The notes beneath the pieces were generated by a model. The model was given only the letters and a program-made list of their open reading frames with translations. It searched no databases and was not told the DNA's origin. This document shows positions 24,596 through 33,529 of a stretch of DNA of 64,000 nucleotides, piece by piece. The translations under genes were made by a program, and so were the position numbers. This DNA comes from Flavobacteriales bacterium (GTDB lineage Bacteria; Bacteroidota; Bacteroidia; Flavobacteriales; Flavobacteriaceae). How positions within the stretch are numbered: the stretch's first letter is position 1; the number at the start of each line of letters is the position of its first letter. The stretch spans positions 119,332 to 183,331 of the forward strand of contig JAMOUV010000007.1 in the NCBI GenBank assembly GCA_027067965.1, written 5' to 3'.

Positions 24596-25759
24596 ATGAT
24601 TGAAAGAAAAAAACATGACGTTTTCCTCTCGCTTGGATCCAATTTGGGAGATAAAAGAAAAAATCTGGAAACAGCCCTGGACCAGTTAACTCGTCAAGTA
24701 GGGAAAATTGTCAATTTGTCCGGCTATTATCTCTCGCATGCATGGGGTTTTGAAGGAAACGATTTTATAAATTTGGTAGTTGAATTGAAAACCGAATGGG
24801 AGCCCGAAGAATTGCTCGACCGACTAGGGGCCATCGAAAATGAAATGGGAAGGAAACGGACGGGAAACGCATACCAAAATCGCATCATAGATATCGATAT
24901 TCTTTCTTATGACGATTCGATTGTTGAAAACTCGCGTTTAACTATTCCGCATCCGCTTTTACACAAGCGACGCTTTGTTTTGGTTCCTTGGAACGAAATT
25001 GCGCCGGATTTTATCGTGCCCCGACACCAAAAATCCGTATCGGAATTATTATCTTTGTGTGATGATTCGACATTTGTCACCCGAATGAATAACGAGCAAG
25101 AAAAAATAAGTTTTCCCTTTGATTTTATAGTGATCGAAGGAAATATAGGAGCCGGAAAAACAACTTTGGCCAATATGTTGGCCACCGAATATCAAGCCAA
25201 ACTTATTACCGAACGTTTCGAAGAAAATCCTTTTCTTCCGAAATTCTACGAAGATCCGAAAAGATATGCCTTTCCGCTCGAAATGTCTTTTCTTGCCGAC
25301 CGCTATCAACAATTGATCGACGAATTGGCCGAACCGGACCTTTTCAGTCCTTTCGTGGTATCGGATTACTTTGTAATCAAATCGCTCATATTTGCCGGCG
25401 TGACACTCACGGACGAAGAATATGAACTTTATCGCAAGATTTTTAATTTTATGTATCGCGACTTGCGAAAACCCGATTTGTATGTATATCTCTACAGAAC
25501 CACCGAAGATTTATTGAAAAATATCGCCAAGCGCGGTCGCGAATATGAAAAAAACATCACGGCCGAATACTTGCAAAAAGTTCATGACGGATATATGAAA
25601 TTTATAAGAGGACAAAAAGGATTGAATGTGTTATTTTTAGACATTACGGGGGTGGACTTTATAAAAAACCCCGGTTATTATCATACCATAAAAGATATTA
25701 TTCGTCATACGCCCAAAACTCCCGAATTGCGCCGCATTAAAATCGAACCGGATGAGTAA
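24596..25759 (+). CDS. folK: fusion of HPPK (FolK) with a deoxynucleoside kinase
   Basis: The 387-residue protein joins two enzymes. Residues 1-155 are 6-hydroxymethyl-7,8-dihydropterin pyrophosphokinase of folate synthesis: FLSLGSNLGDK, EGNDFINLVV, and the signature R88 to L103 ending RIIDIDIL with the metal-binding aspartates. Residues ~172-387 are a deoxynucleoside kinase with P-loop GNIGAGKTT at 182-190, an ERFEENPFLPKFY substrate-binding stretch and a lid-like KRGREYEKNI. A short linker lies between. Both halves look intact. The kinase would salvage deoxynucleosides to monophosphates. The stop overlaps tsaB by 8 bases. Confidence 0.92.
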   Translation: MIERKKHDVFLSLGSNLGDKRKNLETALDQLTRQVGKIVNLSGYYLSHAWGFEGNDFINLVVELKTEWEPEELLDRLGAIENEMGRKRTGNAYQNRIIDIDILSYDDSIVENSRLTIPHPLLHKRRFVLVPWNEIAPDFIVPRHQKSVSELLSLCDDSTFVTRMNNEQEKISFPFDFIVIEGNIGAGKTTLANMLATEYQAKLITERFEENPFLPKFYEDPKRYAFPLEMSFLADRYQQLIDELAEPDLFSPFVVSDYFVIKSLIFAGVTLTDEEYELYRKIFNFMYRDLRKPDLYVYLYRTTEDLLKNIAKRGREYEKNITAEYLQKVHDGYMKFIRGQKGLNVLFLDITGVDFIKNPGYYHTIKDIIRHTPKTPELRRIKIEPDE

Positions 25760-26435
25760 ATTTTTATTGTTGGAAACCTCTACTAAAAATTGTTCCGTGG
25801 CATTGGCTGAAGATGAGCAAATTATCGACAGTATTGACGAGGCCGCCGACAAATATCTGCATTCGGAAAAACTGCATCCCTATATCGATAAACTTTTAAA
25901 AAGAAATCGATGGGAAGCATCGGATTTGGACGCGGTAGGTGTGGGCAAAGGTCCCGGTTCTTATACCGGCTTGCGGATTGGCGTTTCGGCCGCCAAGGGA
26001 ATTGCCTATGGCTTAAACAAACCTTTGATTTCAGTGGGAAGTTTGGAAATTCTGGCTCGGGGCATCCGGGTGGACAAGGGTTTTATCGTCCCGATGATTG
26101 ACGCCAGACGCATGGAAGCATATACGGCTGTGTATAGGGCCGATTATGAACGGATAAGAGAAATTAAGGCCGAGATTTTACATCCGGATTCTTTTATTGA
26201 ATACCTTGAGAAATCACCTGTTTATTTTGTAGGCGATGCCGTTACCAAGGCCAAAGAAATCATCAAGCATCCCCATGCAATATTTACCGACCATACTTAT
26301 CCGCAAGCCAAAAACATGCTGCTTCCCTTCCTGGAGAAATGGAAAAATAAGGATTTTGAAAATATCGCTTATTTCGAACCGTTTTACTTGAAAGATTTTA
26401 TTGCAAAAAAGAAAAAAAATATTTTCGGGAAATGA
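25752..26435 (+). CDS. tsaB: tRNA threonylcarbamoyladenosine biosynthesis protein TsaB
   Basis: TsaB is the non-catalytic ASKHA-fold partner of TsaD in making t6A37 of ANN-decoding tRNAs. The 227-residue protein begins MSKFLLLETSTKNCSVAL and has the diagnostic GVGKGPGSYTGLRIGVSAAKG and a conserved PMIDARRMEAYTA. Length is normal. It overlaps the upstream folK fusion by 8 bases and the downstream tatD by 4 bases, so the three are translationally coupled. tsaD and tsaE are elsewhere. Confidence 0.95.
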   Translation: MSKFLLLETSTKNCSVALAEDEQIIDSIDEAADKYLHSEKLHPYIDKLLKRNRWEASDLDAVGVGKGPGSYTGLRIGVSAAKGIAYGLNKPLISVGSLEILARGIRVDKGFIVPMIDARRMEAYTAVYRADYERIREIKAEILHPDSFIEYLEKSPVYFVGDAVTKAKEIIKHPHAIFTDHTYPQAKNMLLPFLEKWKNKDFENIAYFEPFYLKDFIAKKKKNIFGK

Positions 26436-27199
26436 TTATAGATACCCATACCCATTTATTCGTAGAGCAATTTGACCGGGATAGAGAAAAAGTGGTTGAA
26501 AGCGCAAAGGAAGAAGGCGTGGAAAAATTTTTACTCCCCAATATCGATGCAGGAAGCATAAGCCGTTTAAAAAAAACGGTTTCTCAATTTCCCGGAGACA
26601 TGTTTCCCATGATGGGCTTGCACCCTACTTCGGTAAAAGAAAATTATAAGAAAGAATTGGCTCTAATCGAAAAGGAATTGACCGAAGGAAAATATTACGG
26701 CATCGGAGAAATAGGAATGGACTTTTATTGGGACACTACTTATGCCGCCCAACAAGAAGAGGTTTTCAGGACACAACTCAATTGGGCAAAAGAAACGGGC
26801 TTGCCGGTCAGCATTCATATCCGAAATACATTTGACGAAGTATTGAAAATCGTCTCGGAAGAACAAGACGGACGACTGAAAGGCGTGTTTCATTGTTTTA
26901 CAGGGACCTATAACCAAGCGCTACAAGCCATTGATCTGAATATGTGGTTGGGCATCGGCGGAGTAGTTACATTTAAAAACGGGAAAATCGACAAGTTTCT
27001 CCATAAAATTCCCATTGAAAATATTGTTGTGGAAACCGATGCGCCATGGCTGGCACCCGCTCCGTTCAGAGGTAAACGAAATGAACCGGCGTATTTAAAA
27101 TATATTATTGAAAAACTGGCCGTTATTTACCATACCACACCCAAGGAAATCGCATGTCTCACAACGCATAATGCAATGGATGTGTTCGGGGAATTGTAA
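26432..27199 (+). CDS. TatD-family metal-dependent hydrolase (DNase)
   Basis: The 255-residue protein is a TIM-barrel metallohydrolase of the TatD/YcfH/YjjV type. Metal ligands are visible as H6 and H8 in DTHTHLF, Glu in GIGEIGMDFYWD, His in SIHIR and FHCFTG, and Asp in VETDAPWLAP. TatD enzymes act as 3'-5' exonucleases on DNA and RNA. Its exact substrate cannot be told from sequence. It is the last gene of the folK-tsaB-tatD unit (ATGA overlap with tsaB) and converges with the Dph6-like gene. Confidence 0.92.
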   Translation: MIIDTHTHLFVEQFDRDREKVVESAKEEGVEKFLLPNIDAGSISRLKKTVSQFPGDMFPMMGLHPTSVKENYKKELALIEKELTEGKYYGIGEIGMDFYWDTTYAAQQEEVFRTQLNWAKETGLPVSIHIRNTFDEVLKIVSEEQDGRLKGVFHCFTGTYNQALQAIDLNMWLGIGGVVTFKNGKIDKFLHKIPIENIVVETDAPWLAPAPFRGKRNEPAYLKYIIEKLAVIYHTTPKEIACLTTHNAMDVFGEL

Positions 27200-27235
27200 A
27201 TAAATTGATTTTTTTCGAACTAACAGGATAACCGG

Positions 27236-27958
27236 TTATATTAAATCGATATACCAAAATCCGGTATCCCAATTCGTTTTTCGGTTGTGTTTTCCGAAAG
27301 CGGTAGAATCCTCTTTCGAGCAGGGTTTAAATTCCCGGTAAACTTTTTCGCCTTTTTTAAATTCAATAGGATAATTAAAATAAGGAGCTTGATAAACAAA
27401 AGTATGAAATTCGCCGTTTTCTCCGCACCAATCCACATCCGAAGGCAAATCACAAAGAAACCGCCTGTCAAATTCGCGCCCCACATAAGATTTGTCCAAA
27501 TATTTGGCATTGGCCGCAACTACTACGGCTTCTATTTCGTAATCAATTATCTCCATCGCCAGTTCACGGGTATCGTTGCCCCAAAGCGGAAATTCCGCTT
27601 TCATGCCGTGCTTTGCCATTTGCTCTTCGCGGTATTTTTTGAGATCTTCCAAAAAAATATCACCGAAAAATCCCCGTGAAAATCCTTCCTCTTTTAACCG
27701 GGCCAGTACTTGATGCATGGTTCGGTTATATTCGGCCATCGAAGTATTTTCGGAAAGCGGAATCTGCAGCAATTCGATGCCTATGGAATCGGCTTGTTTT
27801 TGTAATAATTCCACCCGAAGACCATGCATGGACACACGGCCGAAATCTTTATTTACGGTAGTAATTAATAAATCGGGCTTATCACCCGCTTCCAAAAGTT
27901 TTAATAATAAATATCCGGCATCCTTTCCCGTACTCCAAGAAAGAAAAGATTTAGGCAC
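27236..27958 (-). CDS. Dph6-like ATP pyrophosphatase (adenine nucleotide alpha-hydrolase fold)
   Basis: The 240-residue protein has the PP-loop SWSTGKDAG at residues 7-15, which binds ATP, and the later GDIFLEDLKKYREE and PLWGNDTREL typical of the Dph6/MJ0570 domain. In archaea and eukaryotes that domain amidates diphthine on EF2; bacteria lack diphthamide, so the substrate here is unknown. The start is GTG and lies inside the last codons of the upstream 67-residue gene (GTGCCTAA, 8-base overlap), so translation depends on that gene. No ATG start is available near by. Confidence 0.85.
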   Translation of the reverse strand: MPKSFLSWSTGKDAGYLLLKLLEAGDKPDLLITTVNKDFGRVSMHGLRVELLQKQADSIGIELLQIPLSENTSMAEYNRTMHQVLARLKEEGFSRGFFGDIFLEDLKKYREEQMAKHGMKAEFPLWGNDTRELAMEIIDYEIEAVVVAANAKYLDKSYVGREFDRRFLCDLPSDVDWCGENGEFHTFVYQAPYFNYPIEFKKGEKVYREFKPCSKEDSTAFGKHNRKTNWDTGFWYIDLI

Positions 27959-28154
27959 GCGCTCTTTTCTTGTTTTTTCCGGTTAAAACTTTGTAGGAAA
28001 GTAATATGGTTATAACGCCTCCCAAAATAAGAAGGGAAATATTAGTATCTATAGGCACCCCGTGAGGTGGCGGCGGAAATGGCGGCGGTGTTGCTTGAGC
28101 CAATATTTCCGAAAAATAGCCGATGATTAATGCGATGCTCAATATTTTTTTCAT
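27951..28154 (-). CDS. small secreted or membrane protein with PID-CTERM-like tail
   Basis: The 67-residue protein has a signal peptide (MKKILSIALIIGYFSEILAQ), a proline-rich spacer (PPPFPPPPHG), then VPID, one hydrophobic helix (about residues 38-55) and a basic end (GKNKKRARA). That tail order (Pro-Ile-Asp, helix, Lys/Arg cluster) is the PID-CTERM type of protein-sorting signal in Bacteroidota, analogous to PEP-CTERM/exosortase tails. Only about ten residues remain between signal peptide and tail, so it has almost no mature domain. It overlaps the Dph6-like gene by 8 bases and starts 19 bases after a tRNA. No exosortase is in the window. Confidence 0.7.
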   Translation of the reverse strand: MKKILSIALIIGYFSEILAQATPPPFPPPPHGVPIDTNISLLILGGVITILLSYKVLTGKNKKRARA

Positions 28155-28173
28155 AGCTCTTATCTTTTTTACG

Positions 28174-28247
28174 TGGACCCAGCAGGGCTCGAACCTGCGA
28201 CCCCCTGATTATGAGTCAGGTGCTCTAACCGGCTGAGCTATGGGTCC
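28174..28247 (-). tRNA. tRNA with anticodon CAT (elongator Met or Ile2)
   Basis: A 74-nt tRNA on the reverse strand with acceptor GGACCCA/TGGGTCC, T arm GCAGGTTCGAGCCCTGC and anticodon arm CTGA-CTCATAA-TCAG, anticodon CAT. The acceptor does not have the initiator-type C1-A72 mismatch, so it is not initiator tRNA. Sequence alone does not separate elongator Met from the TilS-modified Ile2 form. CCA is not encoded. Confidence 0.9.
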
Positions 28248-28289
28248 TATCCCAATGCAAATATATAATTTTTTTTTGTAAAATTAACG

Positions 28290-28619
28290 TTATTTAAATT
28301 TTTTTTCCCAGTACTGCGGAAAAACCTCTTCATCCCTTTGAAACCAGTAGTCCTGCGTAACGATTTTTCCGTCTTTTGTCTTTAATTTTCGTTCATAAAT
28401 CCAAATAGTCGGATTGAAAATCAAATCGGTTACGCCGATGGTATAAGTTACCGGATCTTCTTCTTTGCGCCGTTTGTCTTCCTGAATCAATACTTCAAAT
28501 CCGTTATGCTCCAACAATTCTTTCAAAAATTCAACCCGTTCTTTCGTGGCCCCTTTTTCTACAATGGTACCGCGTTTTCCGTCTATCTCTCCGAATTTAT
28601 GTTTGCCTTCCAGTTTCAT
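28290..28619 (-). CDS. conserved hypothetical protein at the tail of the nuo operon
   Basis: The 109-residue soluble, highly charged protein starts MKLEGKHKFGEIDGKRGTIV and ends with an aromatic stretch (YWFQRDEEVFPQYWEKKF). It has no signal peptide, membrane helix or cysteine. I do not recognise a characterised domain. It begins 14 bases after the nuoN stop on the same strand, so it is probably transcribed with complex I, but there is no evidence that it is a subunit. Tentatively a Bacteroidota-specific family. Confidence 0.65.
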   Translation of the reverse strand: MKLEGKHKFGEIDGKRGTIVEKGATKERVEFLKELLEHNGFEVLIQEDKRRKEEDPVTYTIGVTDLIFNPTIWIYERKLKTKDGKIVTQDYWFQRDEEVFPQYWEKKFK

Positions 28620-28633
28620 AGCGAATTACAAAG

Positions 28634-30064
28634 TTACAAAATTTCACTTAATCTCGCGATATATTCATATAACGGACTATATATACCGATTAGTATCAAA
28701 CCCAATGCCAAAATAATAAATCCTATTTTCGAGTAAATATCCGATTTAAAATGAGGAATTGGGTTTTCGCTCCGGCGCAAAAAGGCCGCACGTACGGGCA
28801 AGAGATAATAATACAACGAGATAGTTACATTGACCACGGCAATAAAGACCAATATATAAAATCCTTTGGACGCCGCCGTGGAATAAAGGAAAAATTTACC
28901 GAAAAATCCGGCTACGGGCGGTATGCCCGCCAAGGAAAACAAGGCCAGCATCAACAGCAAACTCAATCGCGGGTTGGTGCGATAAAGTCCTTCGTAGTCC
29001 TTGATATTTTCCTTGCCGCTGTGCATGGCAATCATATGTACCACCCCGAATGCCGCGACGTTACTGAAAATATATATCAACAGAAAATAAATCACCGTTT
29101 TAATTCCCAATACGTTTCCGCCGATCACACCCAGCAAAATAAAGCCGGCTTGGGCCACGGACGAAAAAGCAAGAAAACGCTTCATGTTTTGCTGGCGCAA
29201 GGCAAATAAATTACCCACAAACATGGTCAATACGGCCAAAATATATAATGCCACCGTCCAAGTTTCTTCATAGCGACGAAGGGTGATAAACAAAAGGATC
29301 ATTAAAATATATACGGCCGCCGCTTTGGAAATCACGGACAAATAATTGGAAATAACCGTCGGGGCGCCTTCATAGACATCGGCGGTCCAAAAGTGAAACG
29401 GAACCAAAGAAATTTTAAAGGCAATTCCGGACAACAACATAACGAATCCCACCAATTCCAACAGCGGCACTTCGGACGCCATTTGAATTTGATCAAAATA
29501 AATACTTCCCGATGTGGCGTAAATCAACGAAATACCGAAAAGCATGATGGCCGAAGAAACGGCCGCCAACATTACCATTTTAATGGCCGCTTCGGACGAA
29601 CGCCGGCGATAAAACTCAAAGGCCGCCAAACCCGCCACCGGCATGGCCGAAAGTTCCAATCCCAAATAAAACATCAAAAAGTCGCCCGATGAAATCATGT
29701 AGAACAATCCCAAGAGCGAACTCCACATCAATATGTAAAATTCCGACACGAAACCGTGGGGAATTAATTCCTTTTTAATCCAAGTAACCGATTGCAACAT
29801 AATCAACAAAACACCGGCCATTAATGTGCTTTTAAAAAAAGCCACCAAGGGATAGGTTTTAAATGAACCGCCGAATAGCGTCCCTTCTTTGTCCAAAACA
29901 TTTAAACCGGCCAAAAAAACCACCACAAATAAAAAATTCGCCAAATGTATTATATAATGTTTCTTCTCCTTTCCGGTAAAAATGTCCGCCATCATAAGTA
30001 TCAGGATAGCCAATACTATCAGAATTTCATTTTGCATGAACGAAAATAATTGTTCCCAACTCAT
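28634..30064 (-). CDS. nuoN: NADH-quinone oxidoreductase subunit N
   Basis: NuoN is one of three antiporter-like proton-pumping subunits of complex I. The 476 residues are almost all hydrophobic (about 14 helices). Typical segments include FYLGLELSAMPVAGLAAF with the key Glu, FKISLVPFHFWTADVYEGAP, and LFSLAGIPPVAGFFGKFFL. A GTG two codons upstream is possible; the ATG at 30064 is chosen. It is the last recognisable complex I gene, 12 bases after nuoM. Confidence 0.96.
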   Translation of the reverse strand: MSWEQLFSFMQNEILIVLAILILMMADIFTGKEKKHYIIHLANFLFVVVFLAGLNVLDKEGTLFGGSFKTYPLVAFFKSTLMAGVLLIMLQSVTWIKKELIPHGFVSEFYILMWSSLLGLFYMISSGDFLMFYLGLELSAMPVAGLAAFEFYRRRSSEAAIKMVMLAAVSSAIMLFGISLIYATSGSIYFDQIQMASEVPLLELVGFVMLLSGIAFKISLVPFHFWTADVYEGAPTVISNYLSVISKAAAVYILMILLFITLRRYEETWTVALYILAVLTMFVGNLFALRQQNMKRFLAFSSVAQAGFILLGVIGGNVLGIKTVIYFLLIYIFSNVAAFGVVHMIAMHSGKENIKDYEGLYRTNPRLSLLLMLALFSLAGIPPVAGFFGKFFLYSTAASKGFYILVFIAVVNVTISLYYYLLPVRAAFLRRSENPIPHFKSDIYSKIGFIILALGLILIGIYSPLYEYIARLSEIL

Positions 30065-30076
30065 AACCACTGGTTT

Positions 30077-31564
30077 TTAAATAAAGGGTTTTAAAAAGTT
30101 TTCCACGCCCGGTTCGATGATTTTCAACCACCAAAACGGTAAAATACCTATTAAAGTGATAAAAAATATCAAAATATAAATAGCCGTACGCTCGTACCAA
30201 AATACTTTGGGCAAATTTTTATGCTCTTCTTTCGGCGGGCCCATAAGCATCATGCCCACCACGCGCAAGATATATACGGCCGTCACCACAATGGACGAGA
30301 CCGCCAAAACGGTAAGGATTTTACGATATAAATCATTATTCAAAAATCCGCCCATAAAAATATTCATTTCCGCCACAAATCCACTGAATCCGGGCAAGCC
30401 CAAATTGGCCAAACCGGCTATGACATAAGCTGTGGCAATAAAAGGAATGATTTTCAACAATCCCCGCATTTGCCGTACATCCCGCGTATGTGTCCGACCA
30501 TAAATCATCCCGATCAGGGCAAAGAAAAGAGCCGTGATAAATCCGTGCGAAAGGGATTGCAACATGGCGCCGTTCCAAGCCACTTTGTTGAGCATAAGCA
30601 AGGCGAATAATACCAAACCCAAATGACTCACCGAAGAATAGGCGTTGATATATTTCAAATCGGTTTGTTGAATGGCGGCATAAGCACCGTAAACCACTCC
30701 GATAACGGCCAAAATCAAGAAGAAATCGGTCCAAAACTGGGTGCCTTGGGGCATCAAATACATGGCTACGCGGAAAATACCGTAGCCGCCCAGTTTCATT
30801 AATACGCCCGCATGAAGCATGGATACGGCCGTCGGTGCCGAAGAGTGACCGTCGGGAGACCAAGTGTGGAACGGAAACAAAGCGCCGATGGTGCCGAACC
30901 CGATGAAAGCCAAGGGGAAGAAAATTTTCTGTACTTCGACGGGAATATGGGCATTTTGGGCAATTTCCAAAATATTAAACGTATAATTTCCGTCGGCCGA
31001 CGAATGAAAATATATGCCCAAAATGGCCACCAACAACAAGGCCGATGCACCCATTAACATCAAAGTCAGTTTCATGGCGGCGTATTCACGCGGGCCGCTA
31101 CCCCAAATTCCAATGAGCAAATACATGGGAATCACGGCAATTTCATAGAAAACGAACATGGTGAATAAGTCTAATGAAATGAAAAATCCGAATACGCCCG
31201 AAGCGAGCATAATCAATGAAATGAAAAATTCTTTGGGCAAGTCATCCACTTTCCATGATACAAATATTCCCGCCAATACAATCAGGGAAGTAAGCATGAT
31301 CATCAATACCGAAATGCCGTCCACCCCGATTGAATAGTGAATATTCCAATCGGGAAACCATAAGGCATCTTTGGTAAAGAGCATGATGTCGTTGTTGCCG
31401 GCCTTACGTTCGGCCAAATATTTCCAAACCAAATGAAAAGCCATGGCGGTTTGAATGAGAAATCCCGTCAAGGCCGTTAAGCGGGCCTGTTGAAGATTGC
31501 GCGTGAAAATCAATGCCACAACCGTCAAAACCGGAACCACCACAAACAAGGTCAAAATATCCAT
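30077..31564 (-). CDS. nuoM: NADH-quinone oxidoreductase subunit M
   Basis: This 495-residue antiporter-like subunit has about 14 helices. Family features are FYEIAVIPMYLLIGIWG with the conserved Glu of helix 5, ALFPFHTWSPDGHSSAPTAV with a conserved His, the broken-helix lysine region near SYSSVSHLGLVLFA-like INAYSSVSHLGLV, and GLANLGLPGFSGFVAE. It lies between nuoL (12-base gap) and nuoN. Confidence 0.97.
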   Translation of the reverse strand: MDILTLFVVVPVLTVVALIFTRNLQQARLTALTGFLIQTAMAFHLVWKYLAERKAGNNDIMLFTKDALWFPDWNIHYSIGVDGISVLMIMLTSLIVLAGIFVSWKVDDLPKEFFISLIMLASGVFGFFISLDLFTMFVFYEIAVIPMYLLIGIWGSGPREYAAMKLTLMLMGASALLLVAILGIYFHSSADGNYTFNILEIAQNAHIPVEVQKIFFPLAFIGFGTIGALFPFHTWSPDGHSSAPTAVSMLHAGVLMKLGGYGIFRVAMYLMPQGTQFWTDFFLILAVIGVVYGAYAAIQQTDLKYINAYSSVSHLGLVLFALLMLNKVAWNGAMLQSLSHGFITALFFALIGMIYGRTHTRDVRQMRGLLKIIPFIATAYVIAGLANLGLPGFSGFVAEMNIFMGGFLNNDLYRKILTVLAVSSIVVTAVYILRVVGMMLMGPPKEEHKNLPKVFWYERTAIYILIFFITLIGILPFWWLKIIEPGVENFLKPFI

Positions 31565-31576
31565 CTCCCTTCGTTT

Positions 31577-33517
31577 TTAATAATTATAATAATAGAAAAT
31601 CAATATCAATATCACTACGCCATATACAAAATAAATGGCATACTCTTGCATCCGTCCCGATTGGATCAATTTGATTTTTTCCGAAATCCAAACGGTTGTA
31701 TTACCAATGCTGTCCATAAATCCGTCCACAATATTGCGGTCGAACCATGCGGCAGGACGGGAAATTTTATCGAAAATGATACGTTTGGTCACAAACATAT
31801 ACAGTTCGTCCATGTAAAATTTATTTTTCGCCCATTTGTAACCGGCACCGAAGGCGGAAGCCACTTTTTGCGGATACTCCGTCGGTTTGAAATAAAAGAA
31901 ATAAGCCGCTCCGATTCCGGCCAATCCGATGAGAATCGAACCCCATACCAAAGGACTGGTCCAATGGATTTCATAATGAAATACTTCACGCGTAGGCGTT
32001 ACATATTGTGAAAACGGCGTAAATACCCAACCCACGAAAAAGGTGAGCACGGCCAAAATAATCAAAGGCGCGGTCATGAACTTGCTGTCTTCCTTGGGCG
32101 GATGGGCATATTCGGTTTTTTTGTTGTGGAAAATACGGAAGTATAAGCGGAACATGTAGAAGGCCGTCAATCCCGCTACGAAGAACCCCACAAACCACAT
32201 CACCGTGCTGTATTCAAAAGCGGCATGCAAAATTTCATCTTTACTATAGAAACCCGCCAAAGGCGGAATACCCGAAATGGCCAAAGCGGCAATCAAAAAG
32301 GTCCAACTCGTGACGGGCAAATATTTGTGCAACCCGCCCATGTCTTTCATCAAATTGGAATGCACCGCATGAATGATGACGCCCGCGGCCAAGAAAAGCA
32401 AGGCCTTGAACATGGCATGAGTGAACAAGTGGAACATACCGGCCATATAACCCAGTCCTTCGTGTCCTTCGAATCCCGACACGCCCAGCGCCATCATCAT
32501 ATAGCCGATTTGCGACATGGTGGAATAGGCCAATACGCGTTTGATGTCTTCTTGGGTCAGGGCGATCACGGCCGCAAACAAGGCGGAAAACGCCCCCACC
32601 ACACCGACCACTCGCAAAGCGAATCCGTCGCCTACGTGGTAATACAGGGGAAACAGCCGGGCCACCAAGAACACGCCGGCTACCACCATGGTGGCGGCAT
32701 GAATCAAAGCCGAAACGGGCGTGGGGCCTTCCATGGCGTCGGGAAGCCAAATGTGAAGCGGAAACATGGCCGACTTGCCCGCACCACCGATAAAAATTAA
32801 TATCAAAGCCCAAGTCAATACAGACAATCCCATAAAGACAATACCTTGATTTTCGGTAATAATTTTTTCAATAAATGATAAATTATTCAAGGTTTCGATG
32901 TCCAATGTACCGGCATAATAACCGATCATCAGGATGCCTACCAAGAAAAAGAAATCGGCAAAACGCGTCACAATGAAGGCCTTTTTGGCCGCCGCTATGG
33001 CCGACGGCTTCACAAAATAATAGCCGATCAGCAAGAAGGACGACACGCCCACCAATTCCCAGAAAATATAAATTTGAAACAAATTAACCGACAATACCAA
33101 ACTCAACATAGAGAAAGAAAACAAGGACAGATAGGCATAGAACCGGGCAAATCCCTCGTCGCCGTGCATATAGCCGCGGCTGTAGATATGCACCAAAAAT
33201 GAAACGGTAGTGACCACAACAATCATCATTACCGAAATGGGATCAATTAAAATTCCCATATCAATAGATAAATTTTCACCGAAAGTAATCCAATGCATTT
33301 TAAAAGGTATCACCGGTTCGTATTTTCCTTCGGCGGGACCCCATACAAAAAAATACTGCCATGCGGTATAAATTGATAATAACCAACTTATACCTAAGGA
33401 TAGCATCCCTATATAACCGGCACCGGGTTCTTTAAAAAACCTGTTGAACAAACCCAACAGAATAAAACTGATGAGCGGTAATAAAGGAATCCAAAGCGTA
33501 TATCCGAAATCCGTCAT
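31577..33517 (-). CDS. nuoL: NADH-quinone oxidoreductase subunit L
   Basis: NuoL is the distal antiporter-like subunit. The 646 residues include FWELVGVSSFLLIGYYF, AMFPLHIWLPDAMEGPTPVSA and KRVLAYSTMSQIGYMM, and a long C-terminal part that corresponds to the lateral amphipathic helix and last transmembrane anchor. Length matches full NuoL (about 610-660). nuoK is 12 bases upstream. Confidence 0.97.
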   Translation of the reverse strand: MTDFGYTLWIPLLPLISFILLGLFNRFFKEPGAGYIGMLSLGISWLLSIYTAWQYFFVWGPAEGKYEPVIPFKMHWITFGENLSIDMGILIDPISVMMIVVVTTVSFLVHIYSRGYMHGDEGFARFYAYLSLFSFSMLSLVLSVNLFQIYIFWELVGVSSFLLIGYYFVKPSAIAAAKKAFIVTRFADFFFLVGILMIGYYAGTLDIETLNNLSFIEKIITENQGIVFMGLSVLTWALILIFIGGAGKSAMFPLHIWLPDAMEGPTPVSALIHAATMVVAGVFLVARLFPLYYHVGDGFALRVVGVVGAFSALFAAVIALTQEDIKRVLAYSTMSQIGYMMMALGVSGFEGHEGLGYMAGMFHLFTHAMFKALLFLAAGVIIHAVHSNLMKDMGGLHKYLPVTSWTFLIAALAISGIPPLAGFYSKDEILHAAFEYSTVMWFVGFFVAGLTAFYMFRLYFRIFHNKKTEYAHPPKEDSKFMTAPLIILAVLTFFVGWVFTPFSQYVTPTREVFHYEIHWTSPLVWGSILIGLAGIGAAYFFYFKPTEYPQKVASAFGAGYKWAKNKFYMDELYMFVTKRIIFDKISRPAAWFDRNIVDGFMDSIGNTTVWISEKIKLIQSGRMQEYAIYFVYGVVILILIFYYYNY

Positions 33518-33529
33518 AATCCGATTTTT

